Shown here: positions 16,549-25,145 of the stretch, in pieces | How the letters are laid out: each line of letters opens with the position of its first letter | Numbering within the stretch: the first letter of the stretch is position 1 | IMG/VR virus record: IMGVR_UViG_3300010885_076238 | Location: 62,001-126,000 of that record | DNA length: 64,000 nt | Direction: 5' to 3' (one strand) | Origin: a virus | Notes under the pieces: generated by a model | What the model was told of the DNA's origin: nothing | Seen by the model: only the letters and a program-made list of their open reading frames with translations | Database searches by the model: none | Made by a program: the position numbers and the translations under genes

Positions 16549-16944
16549 TCAGTAGGGACATCTTTTAGCGTCAAAATTTTCGCAAGCCTTATGGTATCCG
16601 TCTGCATAGCCTTTAGTAATAATTTCCTCGTATTTTGCTTCATCTTCTTCTGAAATTTCTTTTGATACTGTATAGCTGAAAATTTTTTCATCGTCATTTT
16701 TAATACCCATTTGTTTTTGGAAATTTCTTCTGCCTCGCTGGTAGGCAGTAATATAAATTTTTTCTTCAACGGGAATTTCTTCGACAGGAATTTCTTCAAC
16801 GGGAATTTCTTCGATTTGTACGTTTTTTGACGTTGCAACATCTTGTTGCACAATTTTTTTATTACTTTGACCTAATAAAAAGTATCCGCTCAAAATTACA
16901 AAAAAACAACCAAAAATAACGATAAATCCTTTTATTTTTTTCAT
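16549..16944 (-). CDS. Membrane-anchored protein with EEIPV repeats
   Basis: 131 residues. A membrane helix lies at about 6-25 (GFIVIFGCFFVILSGYFLL), followed by a tandem EEIPV/EEIPV/EEIPV/EEK spacer near residues 45-61 and a charged domain with YQRGRRNFQKQ and two late cysteines. The repeats (GGAATTTCTTC-type 15-base units on the plus strand) probably expand and shrink by slippage. Role unknown; a tethered periplasmic or cytoplasmic domain on a stalk is likely. Confidence 0.75.
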   Translation of the reverse strand: MKKIKGFIVIFGCFFVILSGYFLLGQSNKKIVQQDVATSKNVQIEEIPVEEIPVEEIPVEEKIYITAYQRGRRNFQKQMGIKNDDEKIFSYTVSKEISEEDEAKYEEIITKGYADGYHKACENFDAKRCPY

Positions 16945-17037
16945 TTAAATTTCCCTAAAAAATAGAGCGGAGTTCAGTGTGCAGGCATGAATATACACTT
17001 ATCTTTTAGGTTTTTCAACAGCGATGTGAGCACATAA

Positions 17038-17062
17038 AATAATATTTTGCTCAAGACGTTGT
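17038..17062 (+). promoter_or_regulatory. GTTAT-type promoter, GTTGT variant
   Basis: AATAATATTT, ten bases, GTTGT at 17058-17062. A leader with AAAGG precedes the ATG at 17099. Confidence 0.6.
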
Positions 17063-17098
17063 GCATTTATCCGAAGACACCCAACAAAGGAAAAAACA

Positions 17099-17524
17099 AT
17101 GGAAATCGAACCACCAGACCCCTCTATCATGCTCAATAGTTTTCTTTGCATTCAAAAAGAAATTTTCGTAAATATTTGTGCTCATTTTAGCAAAAATGTT
17201 TGCACCAGTAATCAGGGAGTTTACAAGAGAGCTTTAGACTTCAGCACCGACTTCAATAATTGTGAGCCGTTTGATTTTCAAAGCTTGATGATCAGTGACG
17301 AAAATTTCCCTTTGTTTTGCAATTTTATGTTCGATTTCATAAACTACATTAGGAAGATTGACCAAAACCTCTATAATGAGAGTCTTGGATTCGCCAGAGA
17401 ACAAATGAAATTTCCCTCCATGCCTACTCTGGACATGGCTATTGTAGGTTGTGGAAATTCCATTACTATGTTCTTGGACATGAGAGAAAATGGGCTTTTG
17501 CCAAAAAAAGAGGATTTTGAATGA
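17099..17524 (+). CDS. Hypothetical protein
   Basis: 141 residues with its own promoter. It is rich in Phe and Cys with no repeated or catalytic motif (FNNCEPFDFQSLMISDENF; MAIVGCGNSITMFLDM). It overlaps the next gene by four bases, so the two are likely cotranslated. Confidence 0.75.
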   Translation: MEIEPPDPSIMLNSFLCIQKEIFVNICAHFSKNVCTSNQGVYKRALDFSTDFNNCEPFDFQSLMISDENFPLFCNFMFDFINYIRKIDQNLYNESLGFAREQMKFPSMPTLDMAIVGCGNSITMFLDMRENGLLPKKEDFE

Positions 17525-18084
17525 TGGAAAATAGAGTTGAGAAATACAAATTAAACGCAAAAAAAGCCTTTGAGTTTGCCGGGGGTTTTAGAGAAGTAAT
17601 TCCCGGTAGAGACAGAACCAGAAGAATTTATGGGAAAAAAGCTGGAAGGCCAGAATATACCAAGAAGATAGAGCTTAATTCAGAGGAGCAACTTGTTTTA
17701 TTGTTGGACTTAGAATACGCCTATCGTTATTCTGTAAAATTAATGGGCAAGAGACTTGCCGAAGAGGTTGAGGAAAAGTTTTTATCTCAAGCTGAAACTG
17801 TATTGGATGTTAAATACGCCATAGAATATTGCAATCGTTTTGAAATTGCTCTTCCTTCTTGTTTGCACAACAGAATATTAATGCACTCAGCTGTGCCAGT
17901 TGATAAAAAAGGAATGGCTTGGAGAGAAAGATATCAAATTGAAAGATCAGAAAGAAGGCAAAAAAAATATTTAGTTAAATTTCAAGAACAAAGAAAATCT
18001 TTCAAGATTATTTTAGAGGGAATAATTAAAGAAAATAATCTACATGAAAGCAATACTATAAAAGATTTACTTGATTCGATTTAG
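17521..18084 (+). CDS. Divergent GRW-repeat family protein
   Basis: 187 residues (ATG 17521 or 17524). One unit, LEYAYRYSVKLMGKRLAEEVEEKFLS, and a cap-like LPSCLHNRILMHSAVP are present. The tail LEGIIKENNLHESNTIKDLLDSI matches the family ending with T[VI]K[ED]LL. A basic linker (EVIPGRDRTRRIYGKKAGRP) is inserted near the N-terminus. This is a short, decayed or specialised member. Confidence 0.7.
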   Translation: MMENRVEKYKLNAKKAFEFAGGFREVIPGRDRTRRIYGKKAGRPEYTKKIELNSEEQLVLLLDLEYAYRYSVKLMGKRLAEEVEEKFLSQAETVLDVKYAIEYCNRFEIALPSCLHNRILMHSAVPVDKKGMAWRERYQIERSERRQKKYLVKFQEQRKSFKIILEGIIKENNLHESNTIKDLLDSI

Positions 18085-18105
18085 CATTAATTTAGAAAGA
18101 AATTT

Positions 18106-18381
18106 ATGGACATTTCAGAATTAGATACTTCAAAGTTCACTCAGGTTTGTTCCGGGTATGTTTTGCGATGCATAAAAAATAATAGTTACGCATCACTTGG
18201 AGAAATTAAGAAAGTTGACAAGAACACAGAGGCGTTCTATAGTATGATGGTTGGCAATGAATACTTTGAAATCGTCTCAAAAGGCGAAAAACATACGCAA
18301 AGAGCCTTGAAAGATGCTTTCGTGATAGGAAATGACAAAATGAATGATGATTTCAAGAACGCTTTGATTAGAGGTTGCTAA
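18106..18381 (+). CDS. Hypothetical protein
   Basis: 91 residues, AGAAAG upstream of the ATG. The pattern YASLGEIKKVDKNTEAFYSMMVGNEYF suggests a small alpha/beta fold, but no family is recognised. One base separates it from the next gene. Confidence 0.7.
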   Translation: MDISELDTSKFTQVCSGYVLRCIKNNSYASLGEIKKVDKNTEAFYSMMVGNEYFEIVSKGEKHTQRALKDAFVIGNDKMNDDFKNALIRGC

Positions 18382-18382
18382 A

Positions 18383-18661
18383 ATGGACAGGCACTCAACA
18401 TTATTTAATGTTTTGAAAATTTTGCCAACTGATTATGAAGCATATGGTGGGCAAATTATAAGATGGGAAGATTCTGAAAAAAACTACCCAGACTGTTCTG
18501 GTGGGTGTAAACATTTTGTTCCTCTTGATGGCGACTTAAAATTTGATTGGGGCGTTTGTGCTAATAAAAAATCTCCAAGGGCTGGACTATTAACTTGGGA
18601 ACACCAAGCTGGCGTGGATTGTTTCGAGAAAGAGGAAGAAAATGAAGAAAATTACAATTAA
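18383..18661 (+). CDS. DUF3027-like protein
   Basis: 92 residues. NYPDCSGGCKHFVPL, then DWGVCANKKSPRAGLLTWEHQAG, is the hallmark of DUF3027: conserved Cys, DWGVC, SPR.GLLT.EHQ. The family is spread through bacteria, including planctomycetes, and has no known role. The conserved Cys/His may bind metal. It overlaps the next gene by 20 bases. Confidence 0.75.
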   Translation: MDRHSTLFNVLKILPTDYEAYGGQIIRWEDSEKNYPDCSGGCKHFVPLDGDLKFDWGVCANKKSPRAGLLTWEHQAGVDCFEKEEENEENYN

Positions 18662-19001
18662 AGACTGTTTTGAAGCAATTAAATATAAAATAAATGATGG
18701 TGCAGAGTATCTCTGGACTTGTTACGGCAAAAATGCCTATATCTTAGACAGTCTAAATTCAAAGGGTTCTGTCGCATTTATTTTCGATAAAAAAGACCAG
18801 ACTATTTATGAACTTTCCGTTTGTGATTATGTAAAAAATACCGCTTATAAATGGGTAAATCCTAGTTTTATAGAAAAAAATAGGAAAGAAATGAAAAAAA
18901 GAGGGTTTTCTGAAGATCAAGCATGGGATTCTATTAATTACCAACCAACAGATATTGAAAAAATAATTAAACTTACCAAGGCTATTGCTAATAGAAAATG
19001 A
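18642..19001 (+). CDS. Hypothetical protein
   Basis: 119 residues. An N-terminal alpha/beta region (LWTCYGKNAYILDSL; VAFIFDKKDQTIYELSVCDY) is followed by a charged helical C-terminus. The first 20 bases lie inside the DUF3027-like gene and its end overlaps the next start, typical of a phage operon. No family recognised. Confidence 0.75.
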   Translation: MKKITIKDCFEAIKYKINDGAEYLWTCYGKNAYILDSLNSKGSVAFIFDKKDQTIYELSVCDYVKNTAYKWVNPSFIEKNRKEMKKRGFSEDQAWDSINYQPTDIEKIIKLTKAIANRK

Positions 19002-19255
19002 ATTACTATAATAACTGCATGAAATCCACAGCAAATTGTAAAAAACTTGAAAATCTTCCGTTTTCCGAGAATGAAATTCTTAATATTTTAAGAATTGCAG
19101 ATGTTGCTTTGGCAGACGAAAACTTAGAAAAAGAAGTTTGTAATTGGCTTAATGTTCTACATGAGCCAATTGCTCTTGAAAATTTAGAGGATTTGCATAA
19201 AAAAGTTAATATTTATTTGCAAACAATAAATAGTAAGTATGAATATAAAAGATGA
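18998..19255 (+). CDS. Hypothetical helical protein
   Basis: 85 residues, start overlapping the upstream stop; an inner ATG at 19019 is an alternative. It is helical (ENEILNILRIADVALADENLEKEVCNWL) with no recognised family. It overlaps the following small ORF by 17 bases. Confidence 0.65.
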   Translation: MNYYNNCMKSTANCKKLENLPFSENEILNILRIADVALADENLEKEVCNWLNVLHEPIALENLEDLHKKVNIYLQTINSKYEYKR

Positions 19256-19409
19256 TGGCAGTGGCGGCTCACTGATAAATGAATTAAAAGGAAAAATTAC
19301 AAATTGGGTAAGCACAGAAGTGCCCAATGCAATCAATAATTCAATTGAAAATTCAGAAATAACAAAAAGTATGAAAATTTCTGCCGAGTTTGAAAATAAT
19401 AAAAAATAA
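19239..19409 (+). CDS. 56-residue hypothetical protein
   Basis: Starts inside the previous gene. It begins MNIKDDGSGGSLINELKGK and is polar and Asn/Glu-rich with one amphipathic helix. Its stop codon lies within the promoter of the calpain gene, so it ends the operon that began at 17099. Confidence 0.55.
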   Translation: MNIKDDGSGGSLINELKGKITNWVSTEVPNAINNSIENSEITKSMKISAEFENNKK

Positions 19410-19419
19410 AGCTCGTTAT
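19395..19419 (+). promoter_or_regulatory. AATAATAATT-N10-GTTAT promoter, leaderless class
   Basis: AATAATAAAA, ten bases, GTTAT at 19415-19419, then exactly six bases to the ATG at 19426. It fixes that ATG as the start of the calpain gene. Confidence 0.75.
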
Positions 19420-19425
19420 AGCCTT

Positions 19426-20466
19426 ATGAAGCTATTTATTGAAACTCTTGAAGCACGAACCGTTTTGTCTGTAGTGTTTTTTGATAAAGAAACCAAAGCA
19501 GCGGTGGCAAATGCTTATAAAGACAAAATTATTTCAAGAGATGAGCTTGTTTCTATTTTTAGGCAGACCACCGATCAGAACACAATCACCGCCAATGAAC
19601 TATCAGATTTGAGAAAAGTTACGACGTTGAGAATGCCAGAGCATGTTCGATACTTGGCTAAAGATGTCGTTTTTGCGAATATTGCAAATGCAAAGTTTCA
19701 AGGCAATACTTTGGGCAACTTGACGGCAAATTCTCCCGCTCAAAAGATTAATAATCTTATAGATAAATGGTTTTATGGAAAAGACCGTCCAGCCTTGCCT
19801 AACAATCTATCATATAAAGAAAGCAAATTGCCTTTATTCGACAATGGAGCGACAAGCACGGATGTTATTCAAGGTCAACTTGGAGATTGTTATTTATTGG
19901 CATCATTAGCCTCTGTTGCAGATAAATTAGGCATAAGAACTTCGTTTATCGACAATGGCGACAGAACATGGACGATTAGGCTTTATGATTTGAATGGCAT
20001 ACGCAAGGTGGATTATATCACCGTTGACAGTTACCTTCCGGTTGATGCGAATGGGTCATCCATTTATGCAAATTTTGATAAAGAATTATGGGTTGCACTA
20101 ATCGAAAAAGCATATGCACAATATAATGAAACGGGTGGCACATGGCATTTAGAAAAGTCAAATAGTTATCAAGCAATAGTGGGTGGCTATCCTGTTCTTG
20201 CACTAGAAAGCATAACGGGAGTGCCTACTAAATGTAATTTTTTCTCTGATGCTATGGCTCAAACAACATTGAACAAATCACTTTATCGCGGCGATGCTGT
20301 TGTTTTATCTGCCCCAGTTAAAGATAAAGATGTTTCTCATTCTTATTATGTAAAATCCTATTTAAATGGCTTGTATTATTTGTATAATCCTTGGGGCTTT
20401 AGTCATTTAGAAGTTACTTGGGATCAATTGAAAACAAACATAAACTTTGTTATAGAGGCAAAATGA
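19426..20466 (+). CDS. Calpain-like cysteine protease, planctomycete-type N-terminus
   Basis: 346 residues from ATG 19426, chosen because the promoter ends six bases before it. The N-terminus MKLFIETLEARTVLS matches the short LExRxxLS segment at the start of planctomycete surface proteins. A helical prodomain follows, then the calpain C2 catalytic core: QGQLGDCYLLAS with Cys155, SHSYYVK with His305 and NPWG with Asn321. All three triad residues are present, so activity is expected. Calcium-binding C2-like domains are absent. It may act outside the cell or on host surface proteins; this is inferred from the N-terminus. Confidence 0.87.
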   Translation: MKLFIETLEARTVLSVVFFDKETKAAVANAYKDKIISRDELVSIFRQTTDQNTITANELSDLRKVTTLRMPEHVRYLAKDVVFANIANAKFQGNTLGNLTANSPAQKINNLIDKWFYGKDRPALPNNLSYKESKLPLFDNGATSTDVIQGQLGDCYLLASLASVADKLGIRTSFIDNGDRTWTIRLYDLNGIRKVDYITVDSYLPVDANGSSIYANFDKELWVALIEKAYAQYNETGGTWHLEKSNSYQAIVGGYPVLALESITGVPTKCNFFSDAMAQTTLNKSLYRGDAVVLSAPVKDKDVSHSYYVKSYLNGLYYLYNPWGFSHLEVTWDQLKTNINFVIEAK

Positions 20467-20822
20467 CTCCTTTTTTAGCTTATCAAAAAATCGTTCTTGC
20501 AATGAACAACCTTCATGACAAAAGCGATAAATTCGCCAAAAGAATAAATAAAAAATCGAAAAAGTATAAATATTTTCGCATTCCAGAGTACGAAAAGTTT
20601 TTAATAAATGACGTTAAATTTTCTTATTATTATGCTAGGGATGTGGTGCATGGAAAATTGCCAGAGGACATGCACAATTTAATGCTTTGTGAAGCATTAG
20701 CTAATTCAAATAACGCTTATGTTAAAAACTATTTTGAAATTTGTAAAGGAAATTTTCCAATCACGAATCAAAATCTTGGCTTGAACTCATTGAAAATGGA
20801 AAGACAACTTTATGGAACATAA
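20463..20822 (+). CDS. Minimal GRW-family protein (one unit plus cap)
   Basis: 119 residues from ATG 20463, which overlaps the calpain stop. It holds a basic N-terminus, a single unit (VKFSYYYARDVVHGK) and the cap LPEDMHNLMLCEALANSNNAYVKNYFE. It shows that the cap can stand almost alone. Coupling to the calpain gene suggests joint expression. Confidence 0.75.
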   Translation: MTPFLAYQKIVLAMNNLHDKSDKFAKRINKKSKKYKYFRIPEYEKFLINDVKFSYYYARDVVHGKLPEDMHNLMLCEALANSNNAYVKNYFEICKGNFPITNQNLGLNSLKMERQLYGT

Positions 20823-21630
20823 AATAATTACGCATGATGGCAAGGCTCATCAAGACGATTTTCTAGGAACTTGCGTTTGTATTTTTAAATTGAACGCACC
20901 TGCATTTAGAAAAAAATTTACATCTGAAGAGTTGTCTGATCCTAGTTGTTGGATTTTAGACCAAGGAAGAAGTTTTGAATCAGAGCTTCATAATTTTGAC
21001 CATCATCAATTAGAAGAAGAGATTTGTGCTTTTACAATGGTTTTAGACCATTTTTATGGCAAAGAATATAGAAAATTTTTACCACAACTTAAATACGTTG
21101 AAATATTTGATAGTTACGGCCCCTCTGCTGCCGCCAAGTTCGCAGAAATGCCAGTAGATAGTATTGAAATTATTTCTTCTCCTGTTCACACTTCAATGAT
21201 GAGAGTTTTTTCTAAAATAGATGGAGAAATATTAAATCCAATTTATTCGGTAATGAAAGAAATTGGAAGGGATATTTGCGAACAAATAGAAAATGTTGAT
21301 TTGTTTTTCAAAATTCTTGGAGACTCAAGATTTTTTGATTATAACGGAATTAAAATTTTTGATGTGACACAGTGCGAGATGCCACAAGGATTTAAGCACG
21401 ATCAACTTCCAACTAAAATGTTTTGTAAAACAAGAGGGCTAGAGCCTCAACTAATTCTTACAAAAGATTCAAGGCAAAATGGATTTAGACTTGTTAGCAT
21501 TAATACAAATTCTATCAAGTTCTTACAGAATGAGTTGTCTTATTTTACTCACAACAGTGGTTTTTTGACTAACTTTTTTAAATACGAAGACTATAGAAAA
21601 ATAATAGATAATTATGTCGAAAAATTCTGA
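20812..21630 (+). CDS. MYG1/UPF0160-like metal-dependent hydrolase
   Basis: 272 residues. The N-terminus has THDGKAHQDDFLGTC, like the THxGxFHxDE start of MYG1 proteins, and HNFDHHQ (about residue 61) supplies the DHH-like metal ligands. MYG1 members are DHH-type phosphoesterases and nucleases acting on RNA. The expected ligands His8, His12, Asp14/15 and the DHH are all present. It overlaps both neighbours and probably belongs to the calpain operon. The substrate in this phage is unknown. Confidence 0.75.
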   Translation: MEHKIITHDGKAHQDDFLGTCVCIFKLNAPAFRKKFTSEELSDPSCWILDQGRSFESELHNFDHHQLEEEICAFTMVLDHFYGKEYRKFLPQLKYVEIFDSYGPSAAAKFAEMPVDSIEIISSPVHTSMMRVFSKIDGEILNPIYSVMKEIGRDICEQIENVDLFFKILGDSRFFDYNGIKIFDVTQCEMPQGFKHDQLPTKMFCKTRGLEPQLILTKDSRQNGFRLVSINTNSIKFLQNELSYFTHNSGFLTNFFKYEDYRKIIDNYVEKF

Positions 21631-22042
21631 GGAAAACAGAGAAAAAATTAACTTCGCTATAGGTTCTATTGAAAAGCTTCTTGAGGAAGCTATAGACAAA
21701 TGTTTTTATAGAGATCTTAATTCTTTTTGCTCTCTGAGTAGGCTAACCGTATCAGATACTTTTTTGAGCCAAGAGCCAACAAAAATTAAAACTTACCTAT
21801 TTGATTTTGTCGATAAAATAAAAAATAAATATGAAAAAGTAGTTCGCACAAATGGAGAAAGAGATATTTTCGCTGATTTTTGCGAAATTATAAATACATT
21901 ATTTCCTTTTGTTTTTCCAATAAATTTGGAAGAATTTCAATTTAGGAAATTAATGGAAAAGACTTTTTTAGATAAAAAAATTAATAAAATGCCGTACTTA
22001 AATAAAGACGAATTTAAAAATAAAGATATCAAAAAATATTAG
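21614..22042 (+). CDS. Hypothetical helical protein
   Basis: 142 residues, starting inside the previous gene. The composition is helical and charged (GSIEKLLEEAIDKCFYRDLNSF; YLFDFVDKIKNKYEKVV), with no recognised domain. It ends ten bases before the next gene's TTG start. Confidence 0.7.
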   Translation: MSKNSEENREKINFAIGSIEKLLEEAIDKCFYRDLNSFCSLSRLTVSDTFLSQEPTKIKTYLFDFVDKIKNKYEKVVRTNGERDIFADFCEIINTLFPFVFPINLEEFQFRKLMEKTFLDKKINKMPYLNKDEFKNKDIKKY

Positions 22043-22052
22043 GAGAACTAAC

Positions 22053-22412
22053 TTGTACAAGGTAAGATTTCATTTGGGACGAGGTCAAAATTACAAAAAG
22101 TGGCAAGTCTCCTCCTTAGATGGAGCGGCAGTATACTTCGATCCAGAAACAACAAAACTAAAACTGATTAATTGCAAGCTTAAGAATAATAAAAATATTT
22201 CTAGAAAAATATTTGAAGGCCAAAATAAAATGGTTTGTGCTTGGGTTGAGTGCGAAGAAATTCAAATAAACCCAAATTCAAATACTATTAAAAACAAAAT
22301 ATCTTACAATCCTAAAAAAGCTCCTTATTGGTGCGACGAAAGCGGGGCAGATATTGACAATCAAAAATTTGATATGATTTTTAGTGAAGGCAACGCTTTG
22401 TATATGGGCTAA
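22053..22412 (+). CDS. Conserved phage-type protein
   Basis: 119 residues from a TTG start with AGGAG nine bases upstream. The blocks VRFHLGRGQNYKKWQV, KMVCAWVECEEI and SYNPKKAPYW are familiar from hypothetical proteins of many phages and planctomycetes; no function is known. The Cys-Trp pair and the YNP..APYW block look structural. Confidence 0.8.
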   Translation: MYKVRFHLGRGQNYKKWQVSSLDGAAVYFDPETTKLKLINCKLKNNKNISRKIFEGQNKMVCAWVECEEIQINPNSNTIKNKISYNPKKAPYWCDESGADIDNQKFDMIFSEGNALYMG

Positions 22413-22437
22413 AATAATAATTTCTCTTAGACGTTAT
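22413..22437 (+). promoter_or_regulatory. AATAATAATT-N10-GTTAT promoter, exact match
   Basis: AATAATAATT directly after the previous stop and GTTAT at 22433-22437. A TAGGAGA ribosome site follows. Confidence 0.75.
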
Positions 22438-22457
22438 GATTCTAGGAGAAAAATGAA

Positions 22458-22913
22458 GTGAATACAGAAAAGCTACTCATTAGAGGGGAAGAACATGAGA
22501 TTGAAGTCAAGCCTATAAATCTGATCTTCAATTCCTCAGTTGATGAGTCCGTTTATTTAGATCGGATTATGATAACTCCTGATATGACCTTGGAGCATTT
22601 CAAATCTCTCAAGGAAGTAGACCCATACTCAGCGAGATTTTTTAAGATAGTCGTTCCAGATTTTCCATATGAAATTACTAAAGAAAAATTAGAAGGATGT
22701 TCTTTAGCCTTTCAGCATATCATTGGACTTTTTTCTTTGAGTTTTGTTTTATTGTCTCAAAACATAAAGTTTGGATGGAAATATCCAGAGTCATTTCTTC
22801 ATCCAAAATATCAAGGAAATATTGCTGACGCACTAATAGCTTTCTCAGATAAAGAAAAGTTTATTAGAATTATTACAGAAGTCAAAGAAGAACTCTTAAA
22901 AAAGGGCAAATAA
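22458..22913 (+). CDS. Hypothetical protein with GTG start
   Basis: 151 residues from GTG 22458. The nearer ATG at 22453 opens only a two-codon ORF (ATG-AAG-TGA) that overlaps the GTG, so re-initiation may control this gene. The protein is alpha/beta with a hydrophobic helix near residues 90-105 (FQHIIGLFSLSFVLLSQN). No family recognised. Confidence 0.7.
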   Translation: MNTEKLLIRGEEHEIEVKPINLIFNSSVDESVYLDRIMITPDMTLEHFKSLKEVDPYSARFFKIVVPDFPYEITKEKLEGCSLAFQHIIGLFSLSFVLLSQNIKFGWKYPESFLHPKYQGNIADALIAFSDKEKFIRIITEVKEELLKKGK

Positions 22914-22916
22914 TTT

Positions 22917-23276
22917 ATGAAAGAAAAGCCTTTAATTTTTATCGATAAGATAGAAAAAATAGAGTTTTTTGATGTTTTAGTTGAAGATATTCATTCTGCT
23001 GGAGAAAAATCAAATCATCATTGTTTAGAGGGTAGTTCTAAATTAACCTACCATGAAGTTTGGGAGTGGATAAGTCGAGGTGGAGATTGGAGCTTCATCG
23101 TGACAGAGCATAACAACCCAGAGAAAGTTTTCATGCGTGGCTCTGCATATGAAGATATGGACGCTGCAAGAAAAGGGGAACACCAACTATCGTTGGGACA
23201 GGTAACAGATGCGGAACTTTCTGATCTGCAAAAATTATTACATAGAAAAAGAAAAGAACAATACGGAATCAAATAA
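22917..23276 (+). CDS. Hypothetical protein
   Basis: 119 residues, three bases after the previous gene. The middle (KLTYHEVWEWISRGGDWSFIVTEHNNPEKVF) looks like a small domain with conserved Trp and Gly; the C-terminus is a charged helix (DAELSDLQKLLHRKRKEQ). No family recognised. Confidence 0.7.
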   Translation: MKEKPLIFIDKIEKIEFFDVLVEDIHSAGEKSNHHCLEGSSKLTYHEVWEWISRGGDWSFIVTEHNNPEKVFMRGSAYEDMDAARKGEHQLSLGQVTDAELSDLQKLLHRKRKEQYGIK

Positions 23277-23296
23277 TAAAAAATCAACATCGTTAT
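23272..23296 (+). promoter_or_regulatory. AATAATAATT-N10-GTTAT promoter
   Basis: AATAATAAAA and GTTAT at 23292-23296. GAGGGA then precedes the ATG at 23317. Confidence 0.72.
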
Positions 23297-23316
23297 GTAA
23301 TTGAGGGAAATTTAAA

Positions 23317-24438
23317 ATGTCTAAACCAAAAGAAATAGTAAAAAGTGCGATGGATGGTAAGCTTCTTACAAAAGAAGAAAAGTCCATAGTTGCATCTAAT
23401 GCTCAATGCTCAAAAATCTATGCAGAAAAGGTTTTGCAAGAAAGATTTATTGAGGGCGAAGAAGTAATTAAAACTAGTGCTTCTCAAACCTACCTTTATG
23501 CAAAAGACGTTATAAAAGGAAGGTGGAAAGAAGGGGAAGACACTCTATCTAAAGATGCCCATTACGCAGTAAAATATGCTGCAAATGTTTTATTTGGAAG
23601 ATTTCCAAAAGGCGAAAATGAAATTGCAAAAAATCCTAAGGCGGCATATCAATACGCAGTGGCAAGGAGTGCGAGATTTGAAAAAGCAGAACAAAAAATG
23701 ATAGAAGAACTTCCGGCCATGGATTTGGTTGAATATAGCTTAAGTATTATCGGAGATAGATGGCCGGAAGCAGAAGAAAAGATATTAAAATCTTCGCGTC
23801 GTTCTGAGTCTTCCGTCGCCTTCGCTGAGACAATCGTCTATAGTCCATCTACTTCTTCCTATAGCTCTCCGGCGTGTCATTATGCTTGTGGGCATGAATT
23901 CAAATGGAAAGAAGCTGAGTCCGAAATCTTAAAGAATCCTGTGGAGTCTTCTCAATATGCAATTAACGCCTTAAAAGGAAGGTGGGAAGAAGGAGAAGAA
24001 ATTATTTCTACTTGTGGGTCTTCCTCTCTTACTTATGCTTTGTATTTAGAACAAGAGTTTGAAAAAGGAGAGGACGCAATAATCAATTTGATTGCAGAAG
24101 AAAACTCTTGGAGTTCTAATCACCTTATAAATAATTATGTTGGTCGAGTTTTACATGGGAAAAGATGGCTGAAGTTTGAAAGCTTTATCGATAAAGCAAA
24201 TATTGATGATGAAAAATTAACTACGCTAATACAATACTATAGCGATAATGTTAACGCAAAGCTGCCCGACTTCATTCACAATAGAATGATTGCCGCCGCT
24301 ATAAGCAACCCAGAAGATTGGGGCATTCGCAAATATTTCGATTCATTGGAAGAAAGAGAAGATAACGAAAAATTGCTTTTGGTCAAAAGATTTAGTTTAG
24401 ATCAACTTAGGGAAATATTGAGTTCAGTAAATGATTGA
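23317..24438 (+). CDS. GRW-repeat protein
   Basis: 373 residues. Repeats run from about residue 30 (YAEKVLQERFIEGEEVIK, YAKDVIKGRWKEGEDTLS, YAANVLFGRFPKGENEIA), with an irregular Ser/Cys-rich insertion near residues 165-200 (SSRRSESSVAFAETIVYSP), more units (YAINALKGRWEEGEEIIS), then the cap LPDFIHNRMIAAAISNP. A helical tail ends RFSLDQLREILSSVND. The insertion sets it apart from the regular members. It overlaps the next gene by eight bases. Confidence 0.85.
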   Translation: MSKPKEIVKSAMDGKLLTKEEKSIVASNAQCSKIYAEKVLQERFIEGEEVIKTSASQTYLYAKDVIKGRWKEGEDTLSKDAHYAVKYAANVLFGRFPKGENEIAKNPKAAYQYAVARSARFEKAEQKMIEELPAMDLVEYSLSIIGDRWPEAEEKILKSSRRSESSVAFAETIVYSPSTSSYSSPACHYACGHEFKWKEAESEILKNPVESSQYAINALKGRWEEGEEIISTCGSSSLTYALYLEQEFEKGEDAIINLIAEENSWSSNHLINNYVGRVLHGKRWLKFESFIDKANIDDEKLTTLIQYYSDNVNAKLPDFIHNRMIAAAISNPEDWGIRKYFDSLEEREDNEKLLLVKRFSLDQLREILSSVND

Positions 24439-24907
24439 AAACATTACAAAAGAGTGGAAAACCGAGACTGGCTTGGTTGCAAGGGTCATTCAACACCCTC
24501 TTTTATATCATTTTTGTGGTTATGTAGGACTTGATAAGGGTTCTGGTTTTTATGAACTGGACTATGCCAAAATAGAAAACCGCATATATGTTCATGGAGG
24601 CGTAACATTCACAGGAACCTTTAAAGACTCTGCTTTATGGTGGATTGGTTATGACTGTGCGCACTCTTGCGACTTTAGTAAGTATAATCCAAGTGGCGTA
24701 AAAAGAGACTTGAATTTTTGTGTGGATGAGTGCGAATATTTAGCGAAACAAATTTTTCAAACTCCTATTGACTACTATTTTTTAGCTAAGAGAATAGGAA
24801 GACTACCGGAAGACCTTCACAATAAAATGATTGCTTGGGCAATTGAGAATCCTAATGATGAAATAATTAAGGAGTATTTTGAAAATTATGGAATGCCACT
24901 TCTTTGA
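24431..24907 (+). CDS. Phage-type domain fused to a GRW-family cap
   Basis: 158 residues. The first 115 contain HFCGYVGLDKGSGFYELDY, YVHGGVTFTG and WWIGYDCAHSCD, a pattern seen in stand-alone phage hypotheticals. They are followed directly by the GRW-family cap LPEDLHNKMIAWAIENPNDE. No GRW repeat unit is present. The fusion indicates that the cap is a portable domain. Confidence 0.75.
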   Translation: MIENITKEWKTETGLVARVIQHPLLYHFCGYVGLDKGSGFYELDYAKIENRIYVHGGVTFTGTFKDSALWWIGYDCAHSCDFSKYNPSGVKRDLNFCVDECEYLAKQIFQTPIDYYFLAKRIGRLPEDLHNKMIAWAIENPNDEIIKEYFENYGMPLL

Positions 24908-25139
24908 ATGCCATTGTCACAGCCCAGAACACACTTTGGTTTTTCATCTTTTTGATGATGATCCAAAAATGCTTTACGCCCATGTGTTTTTGAATCCAGA
25001 TACTTTTTTTAAGAGAATTTGGAATTCAATTAAATATATTTTTGGATATAAATGTGTGTATGGTCATTTCGATGAATTTATTTTCAATCCAAAAGATGCT
25101 CAAAAATTAATAAATTTATTAGAACAAATAAAGGAATGA
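24888..25139 (+). CDS. Conserved phage-type protein
   Basis: 83 residues from ATG 24888; TTG 24879 is in frame but less likely. The N-terminus CHFFECHCHSPEHTLVFHLFDDD and the block FFKRIWNSIKYIFGYKCVYGHFDEF resemble a common small phage protein of unknown role. The His/Cys-rich N-terminus may bind metal. Confidence 0.75.
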   Translation: MECHFFECHCHSPEHTLVFHLFDDDPKMLYAHVFLNPDTFFKRIWNSIKYIFGYKCVYGHFDEFIFNPKDAQKLINLLEQIKE

Positions 25140-25145
25140 CTTAAA

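Noticed and set aside
16521-16853. Lys-rich frame overlapping the EEIPV gene
   Set aside because: Shadow of the repeated 15-base units in another register; the gene at 16549 has the ribosome site and membrane helix.
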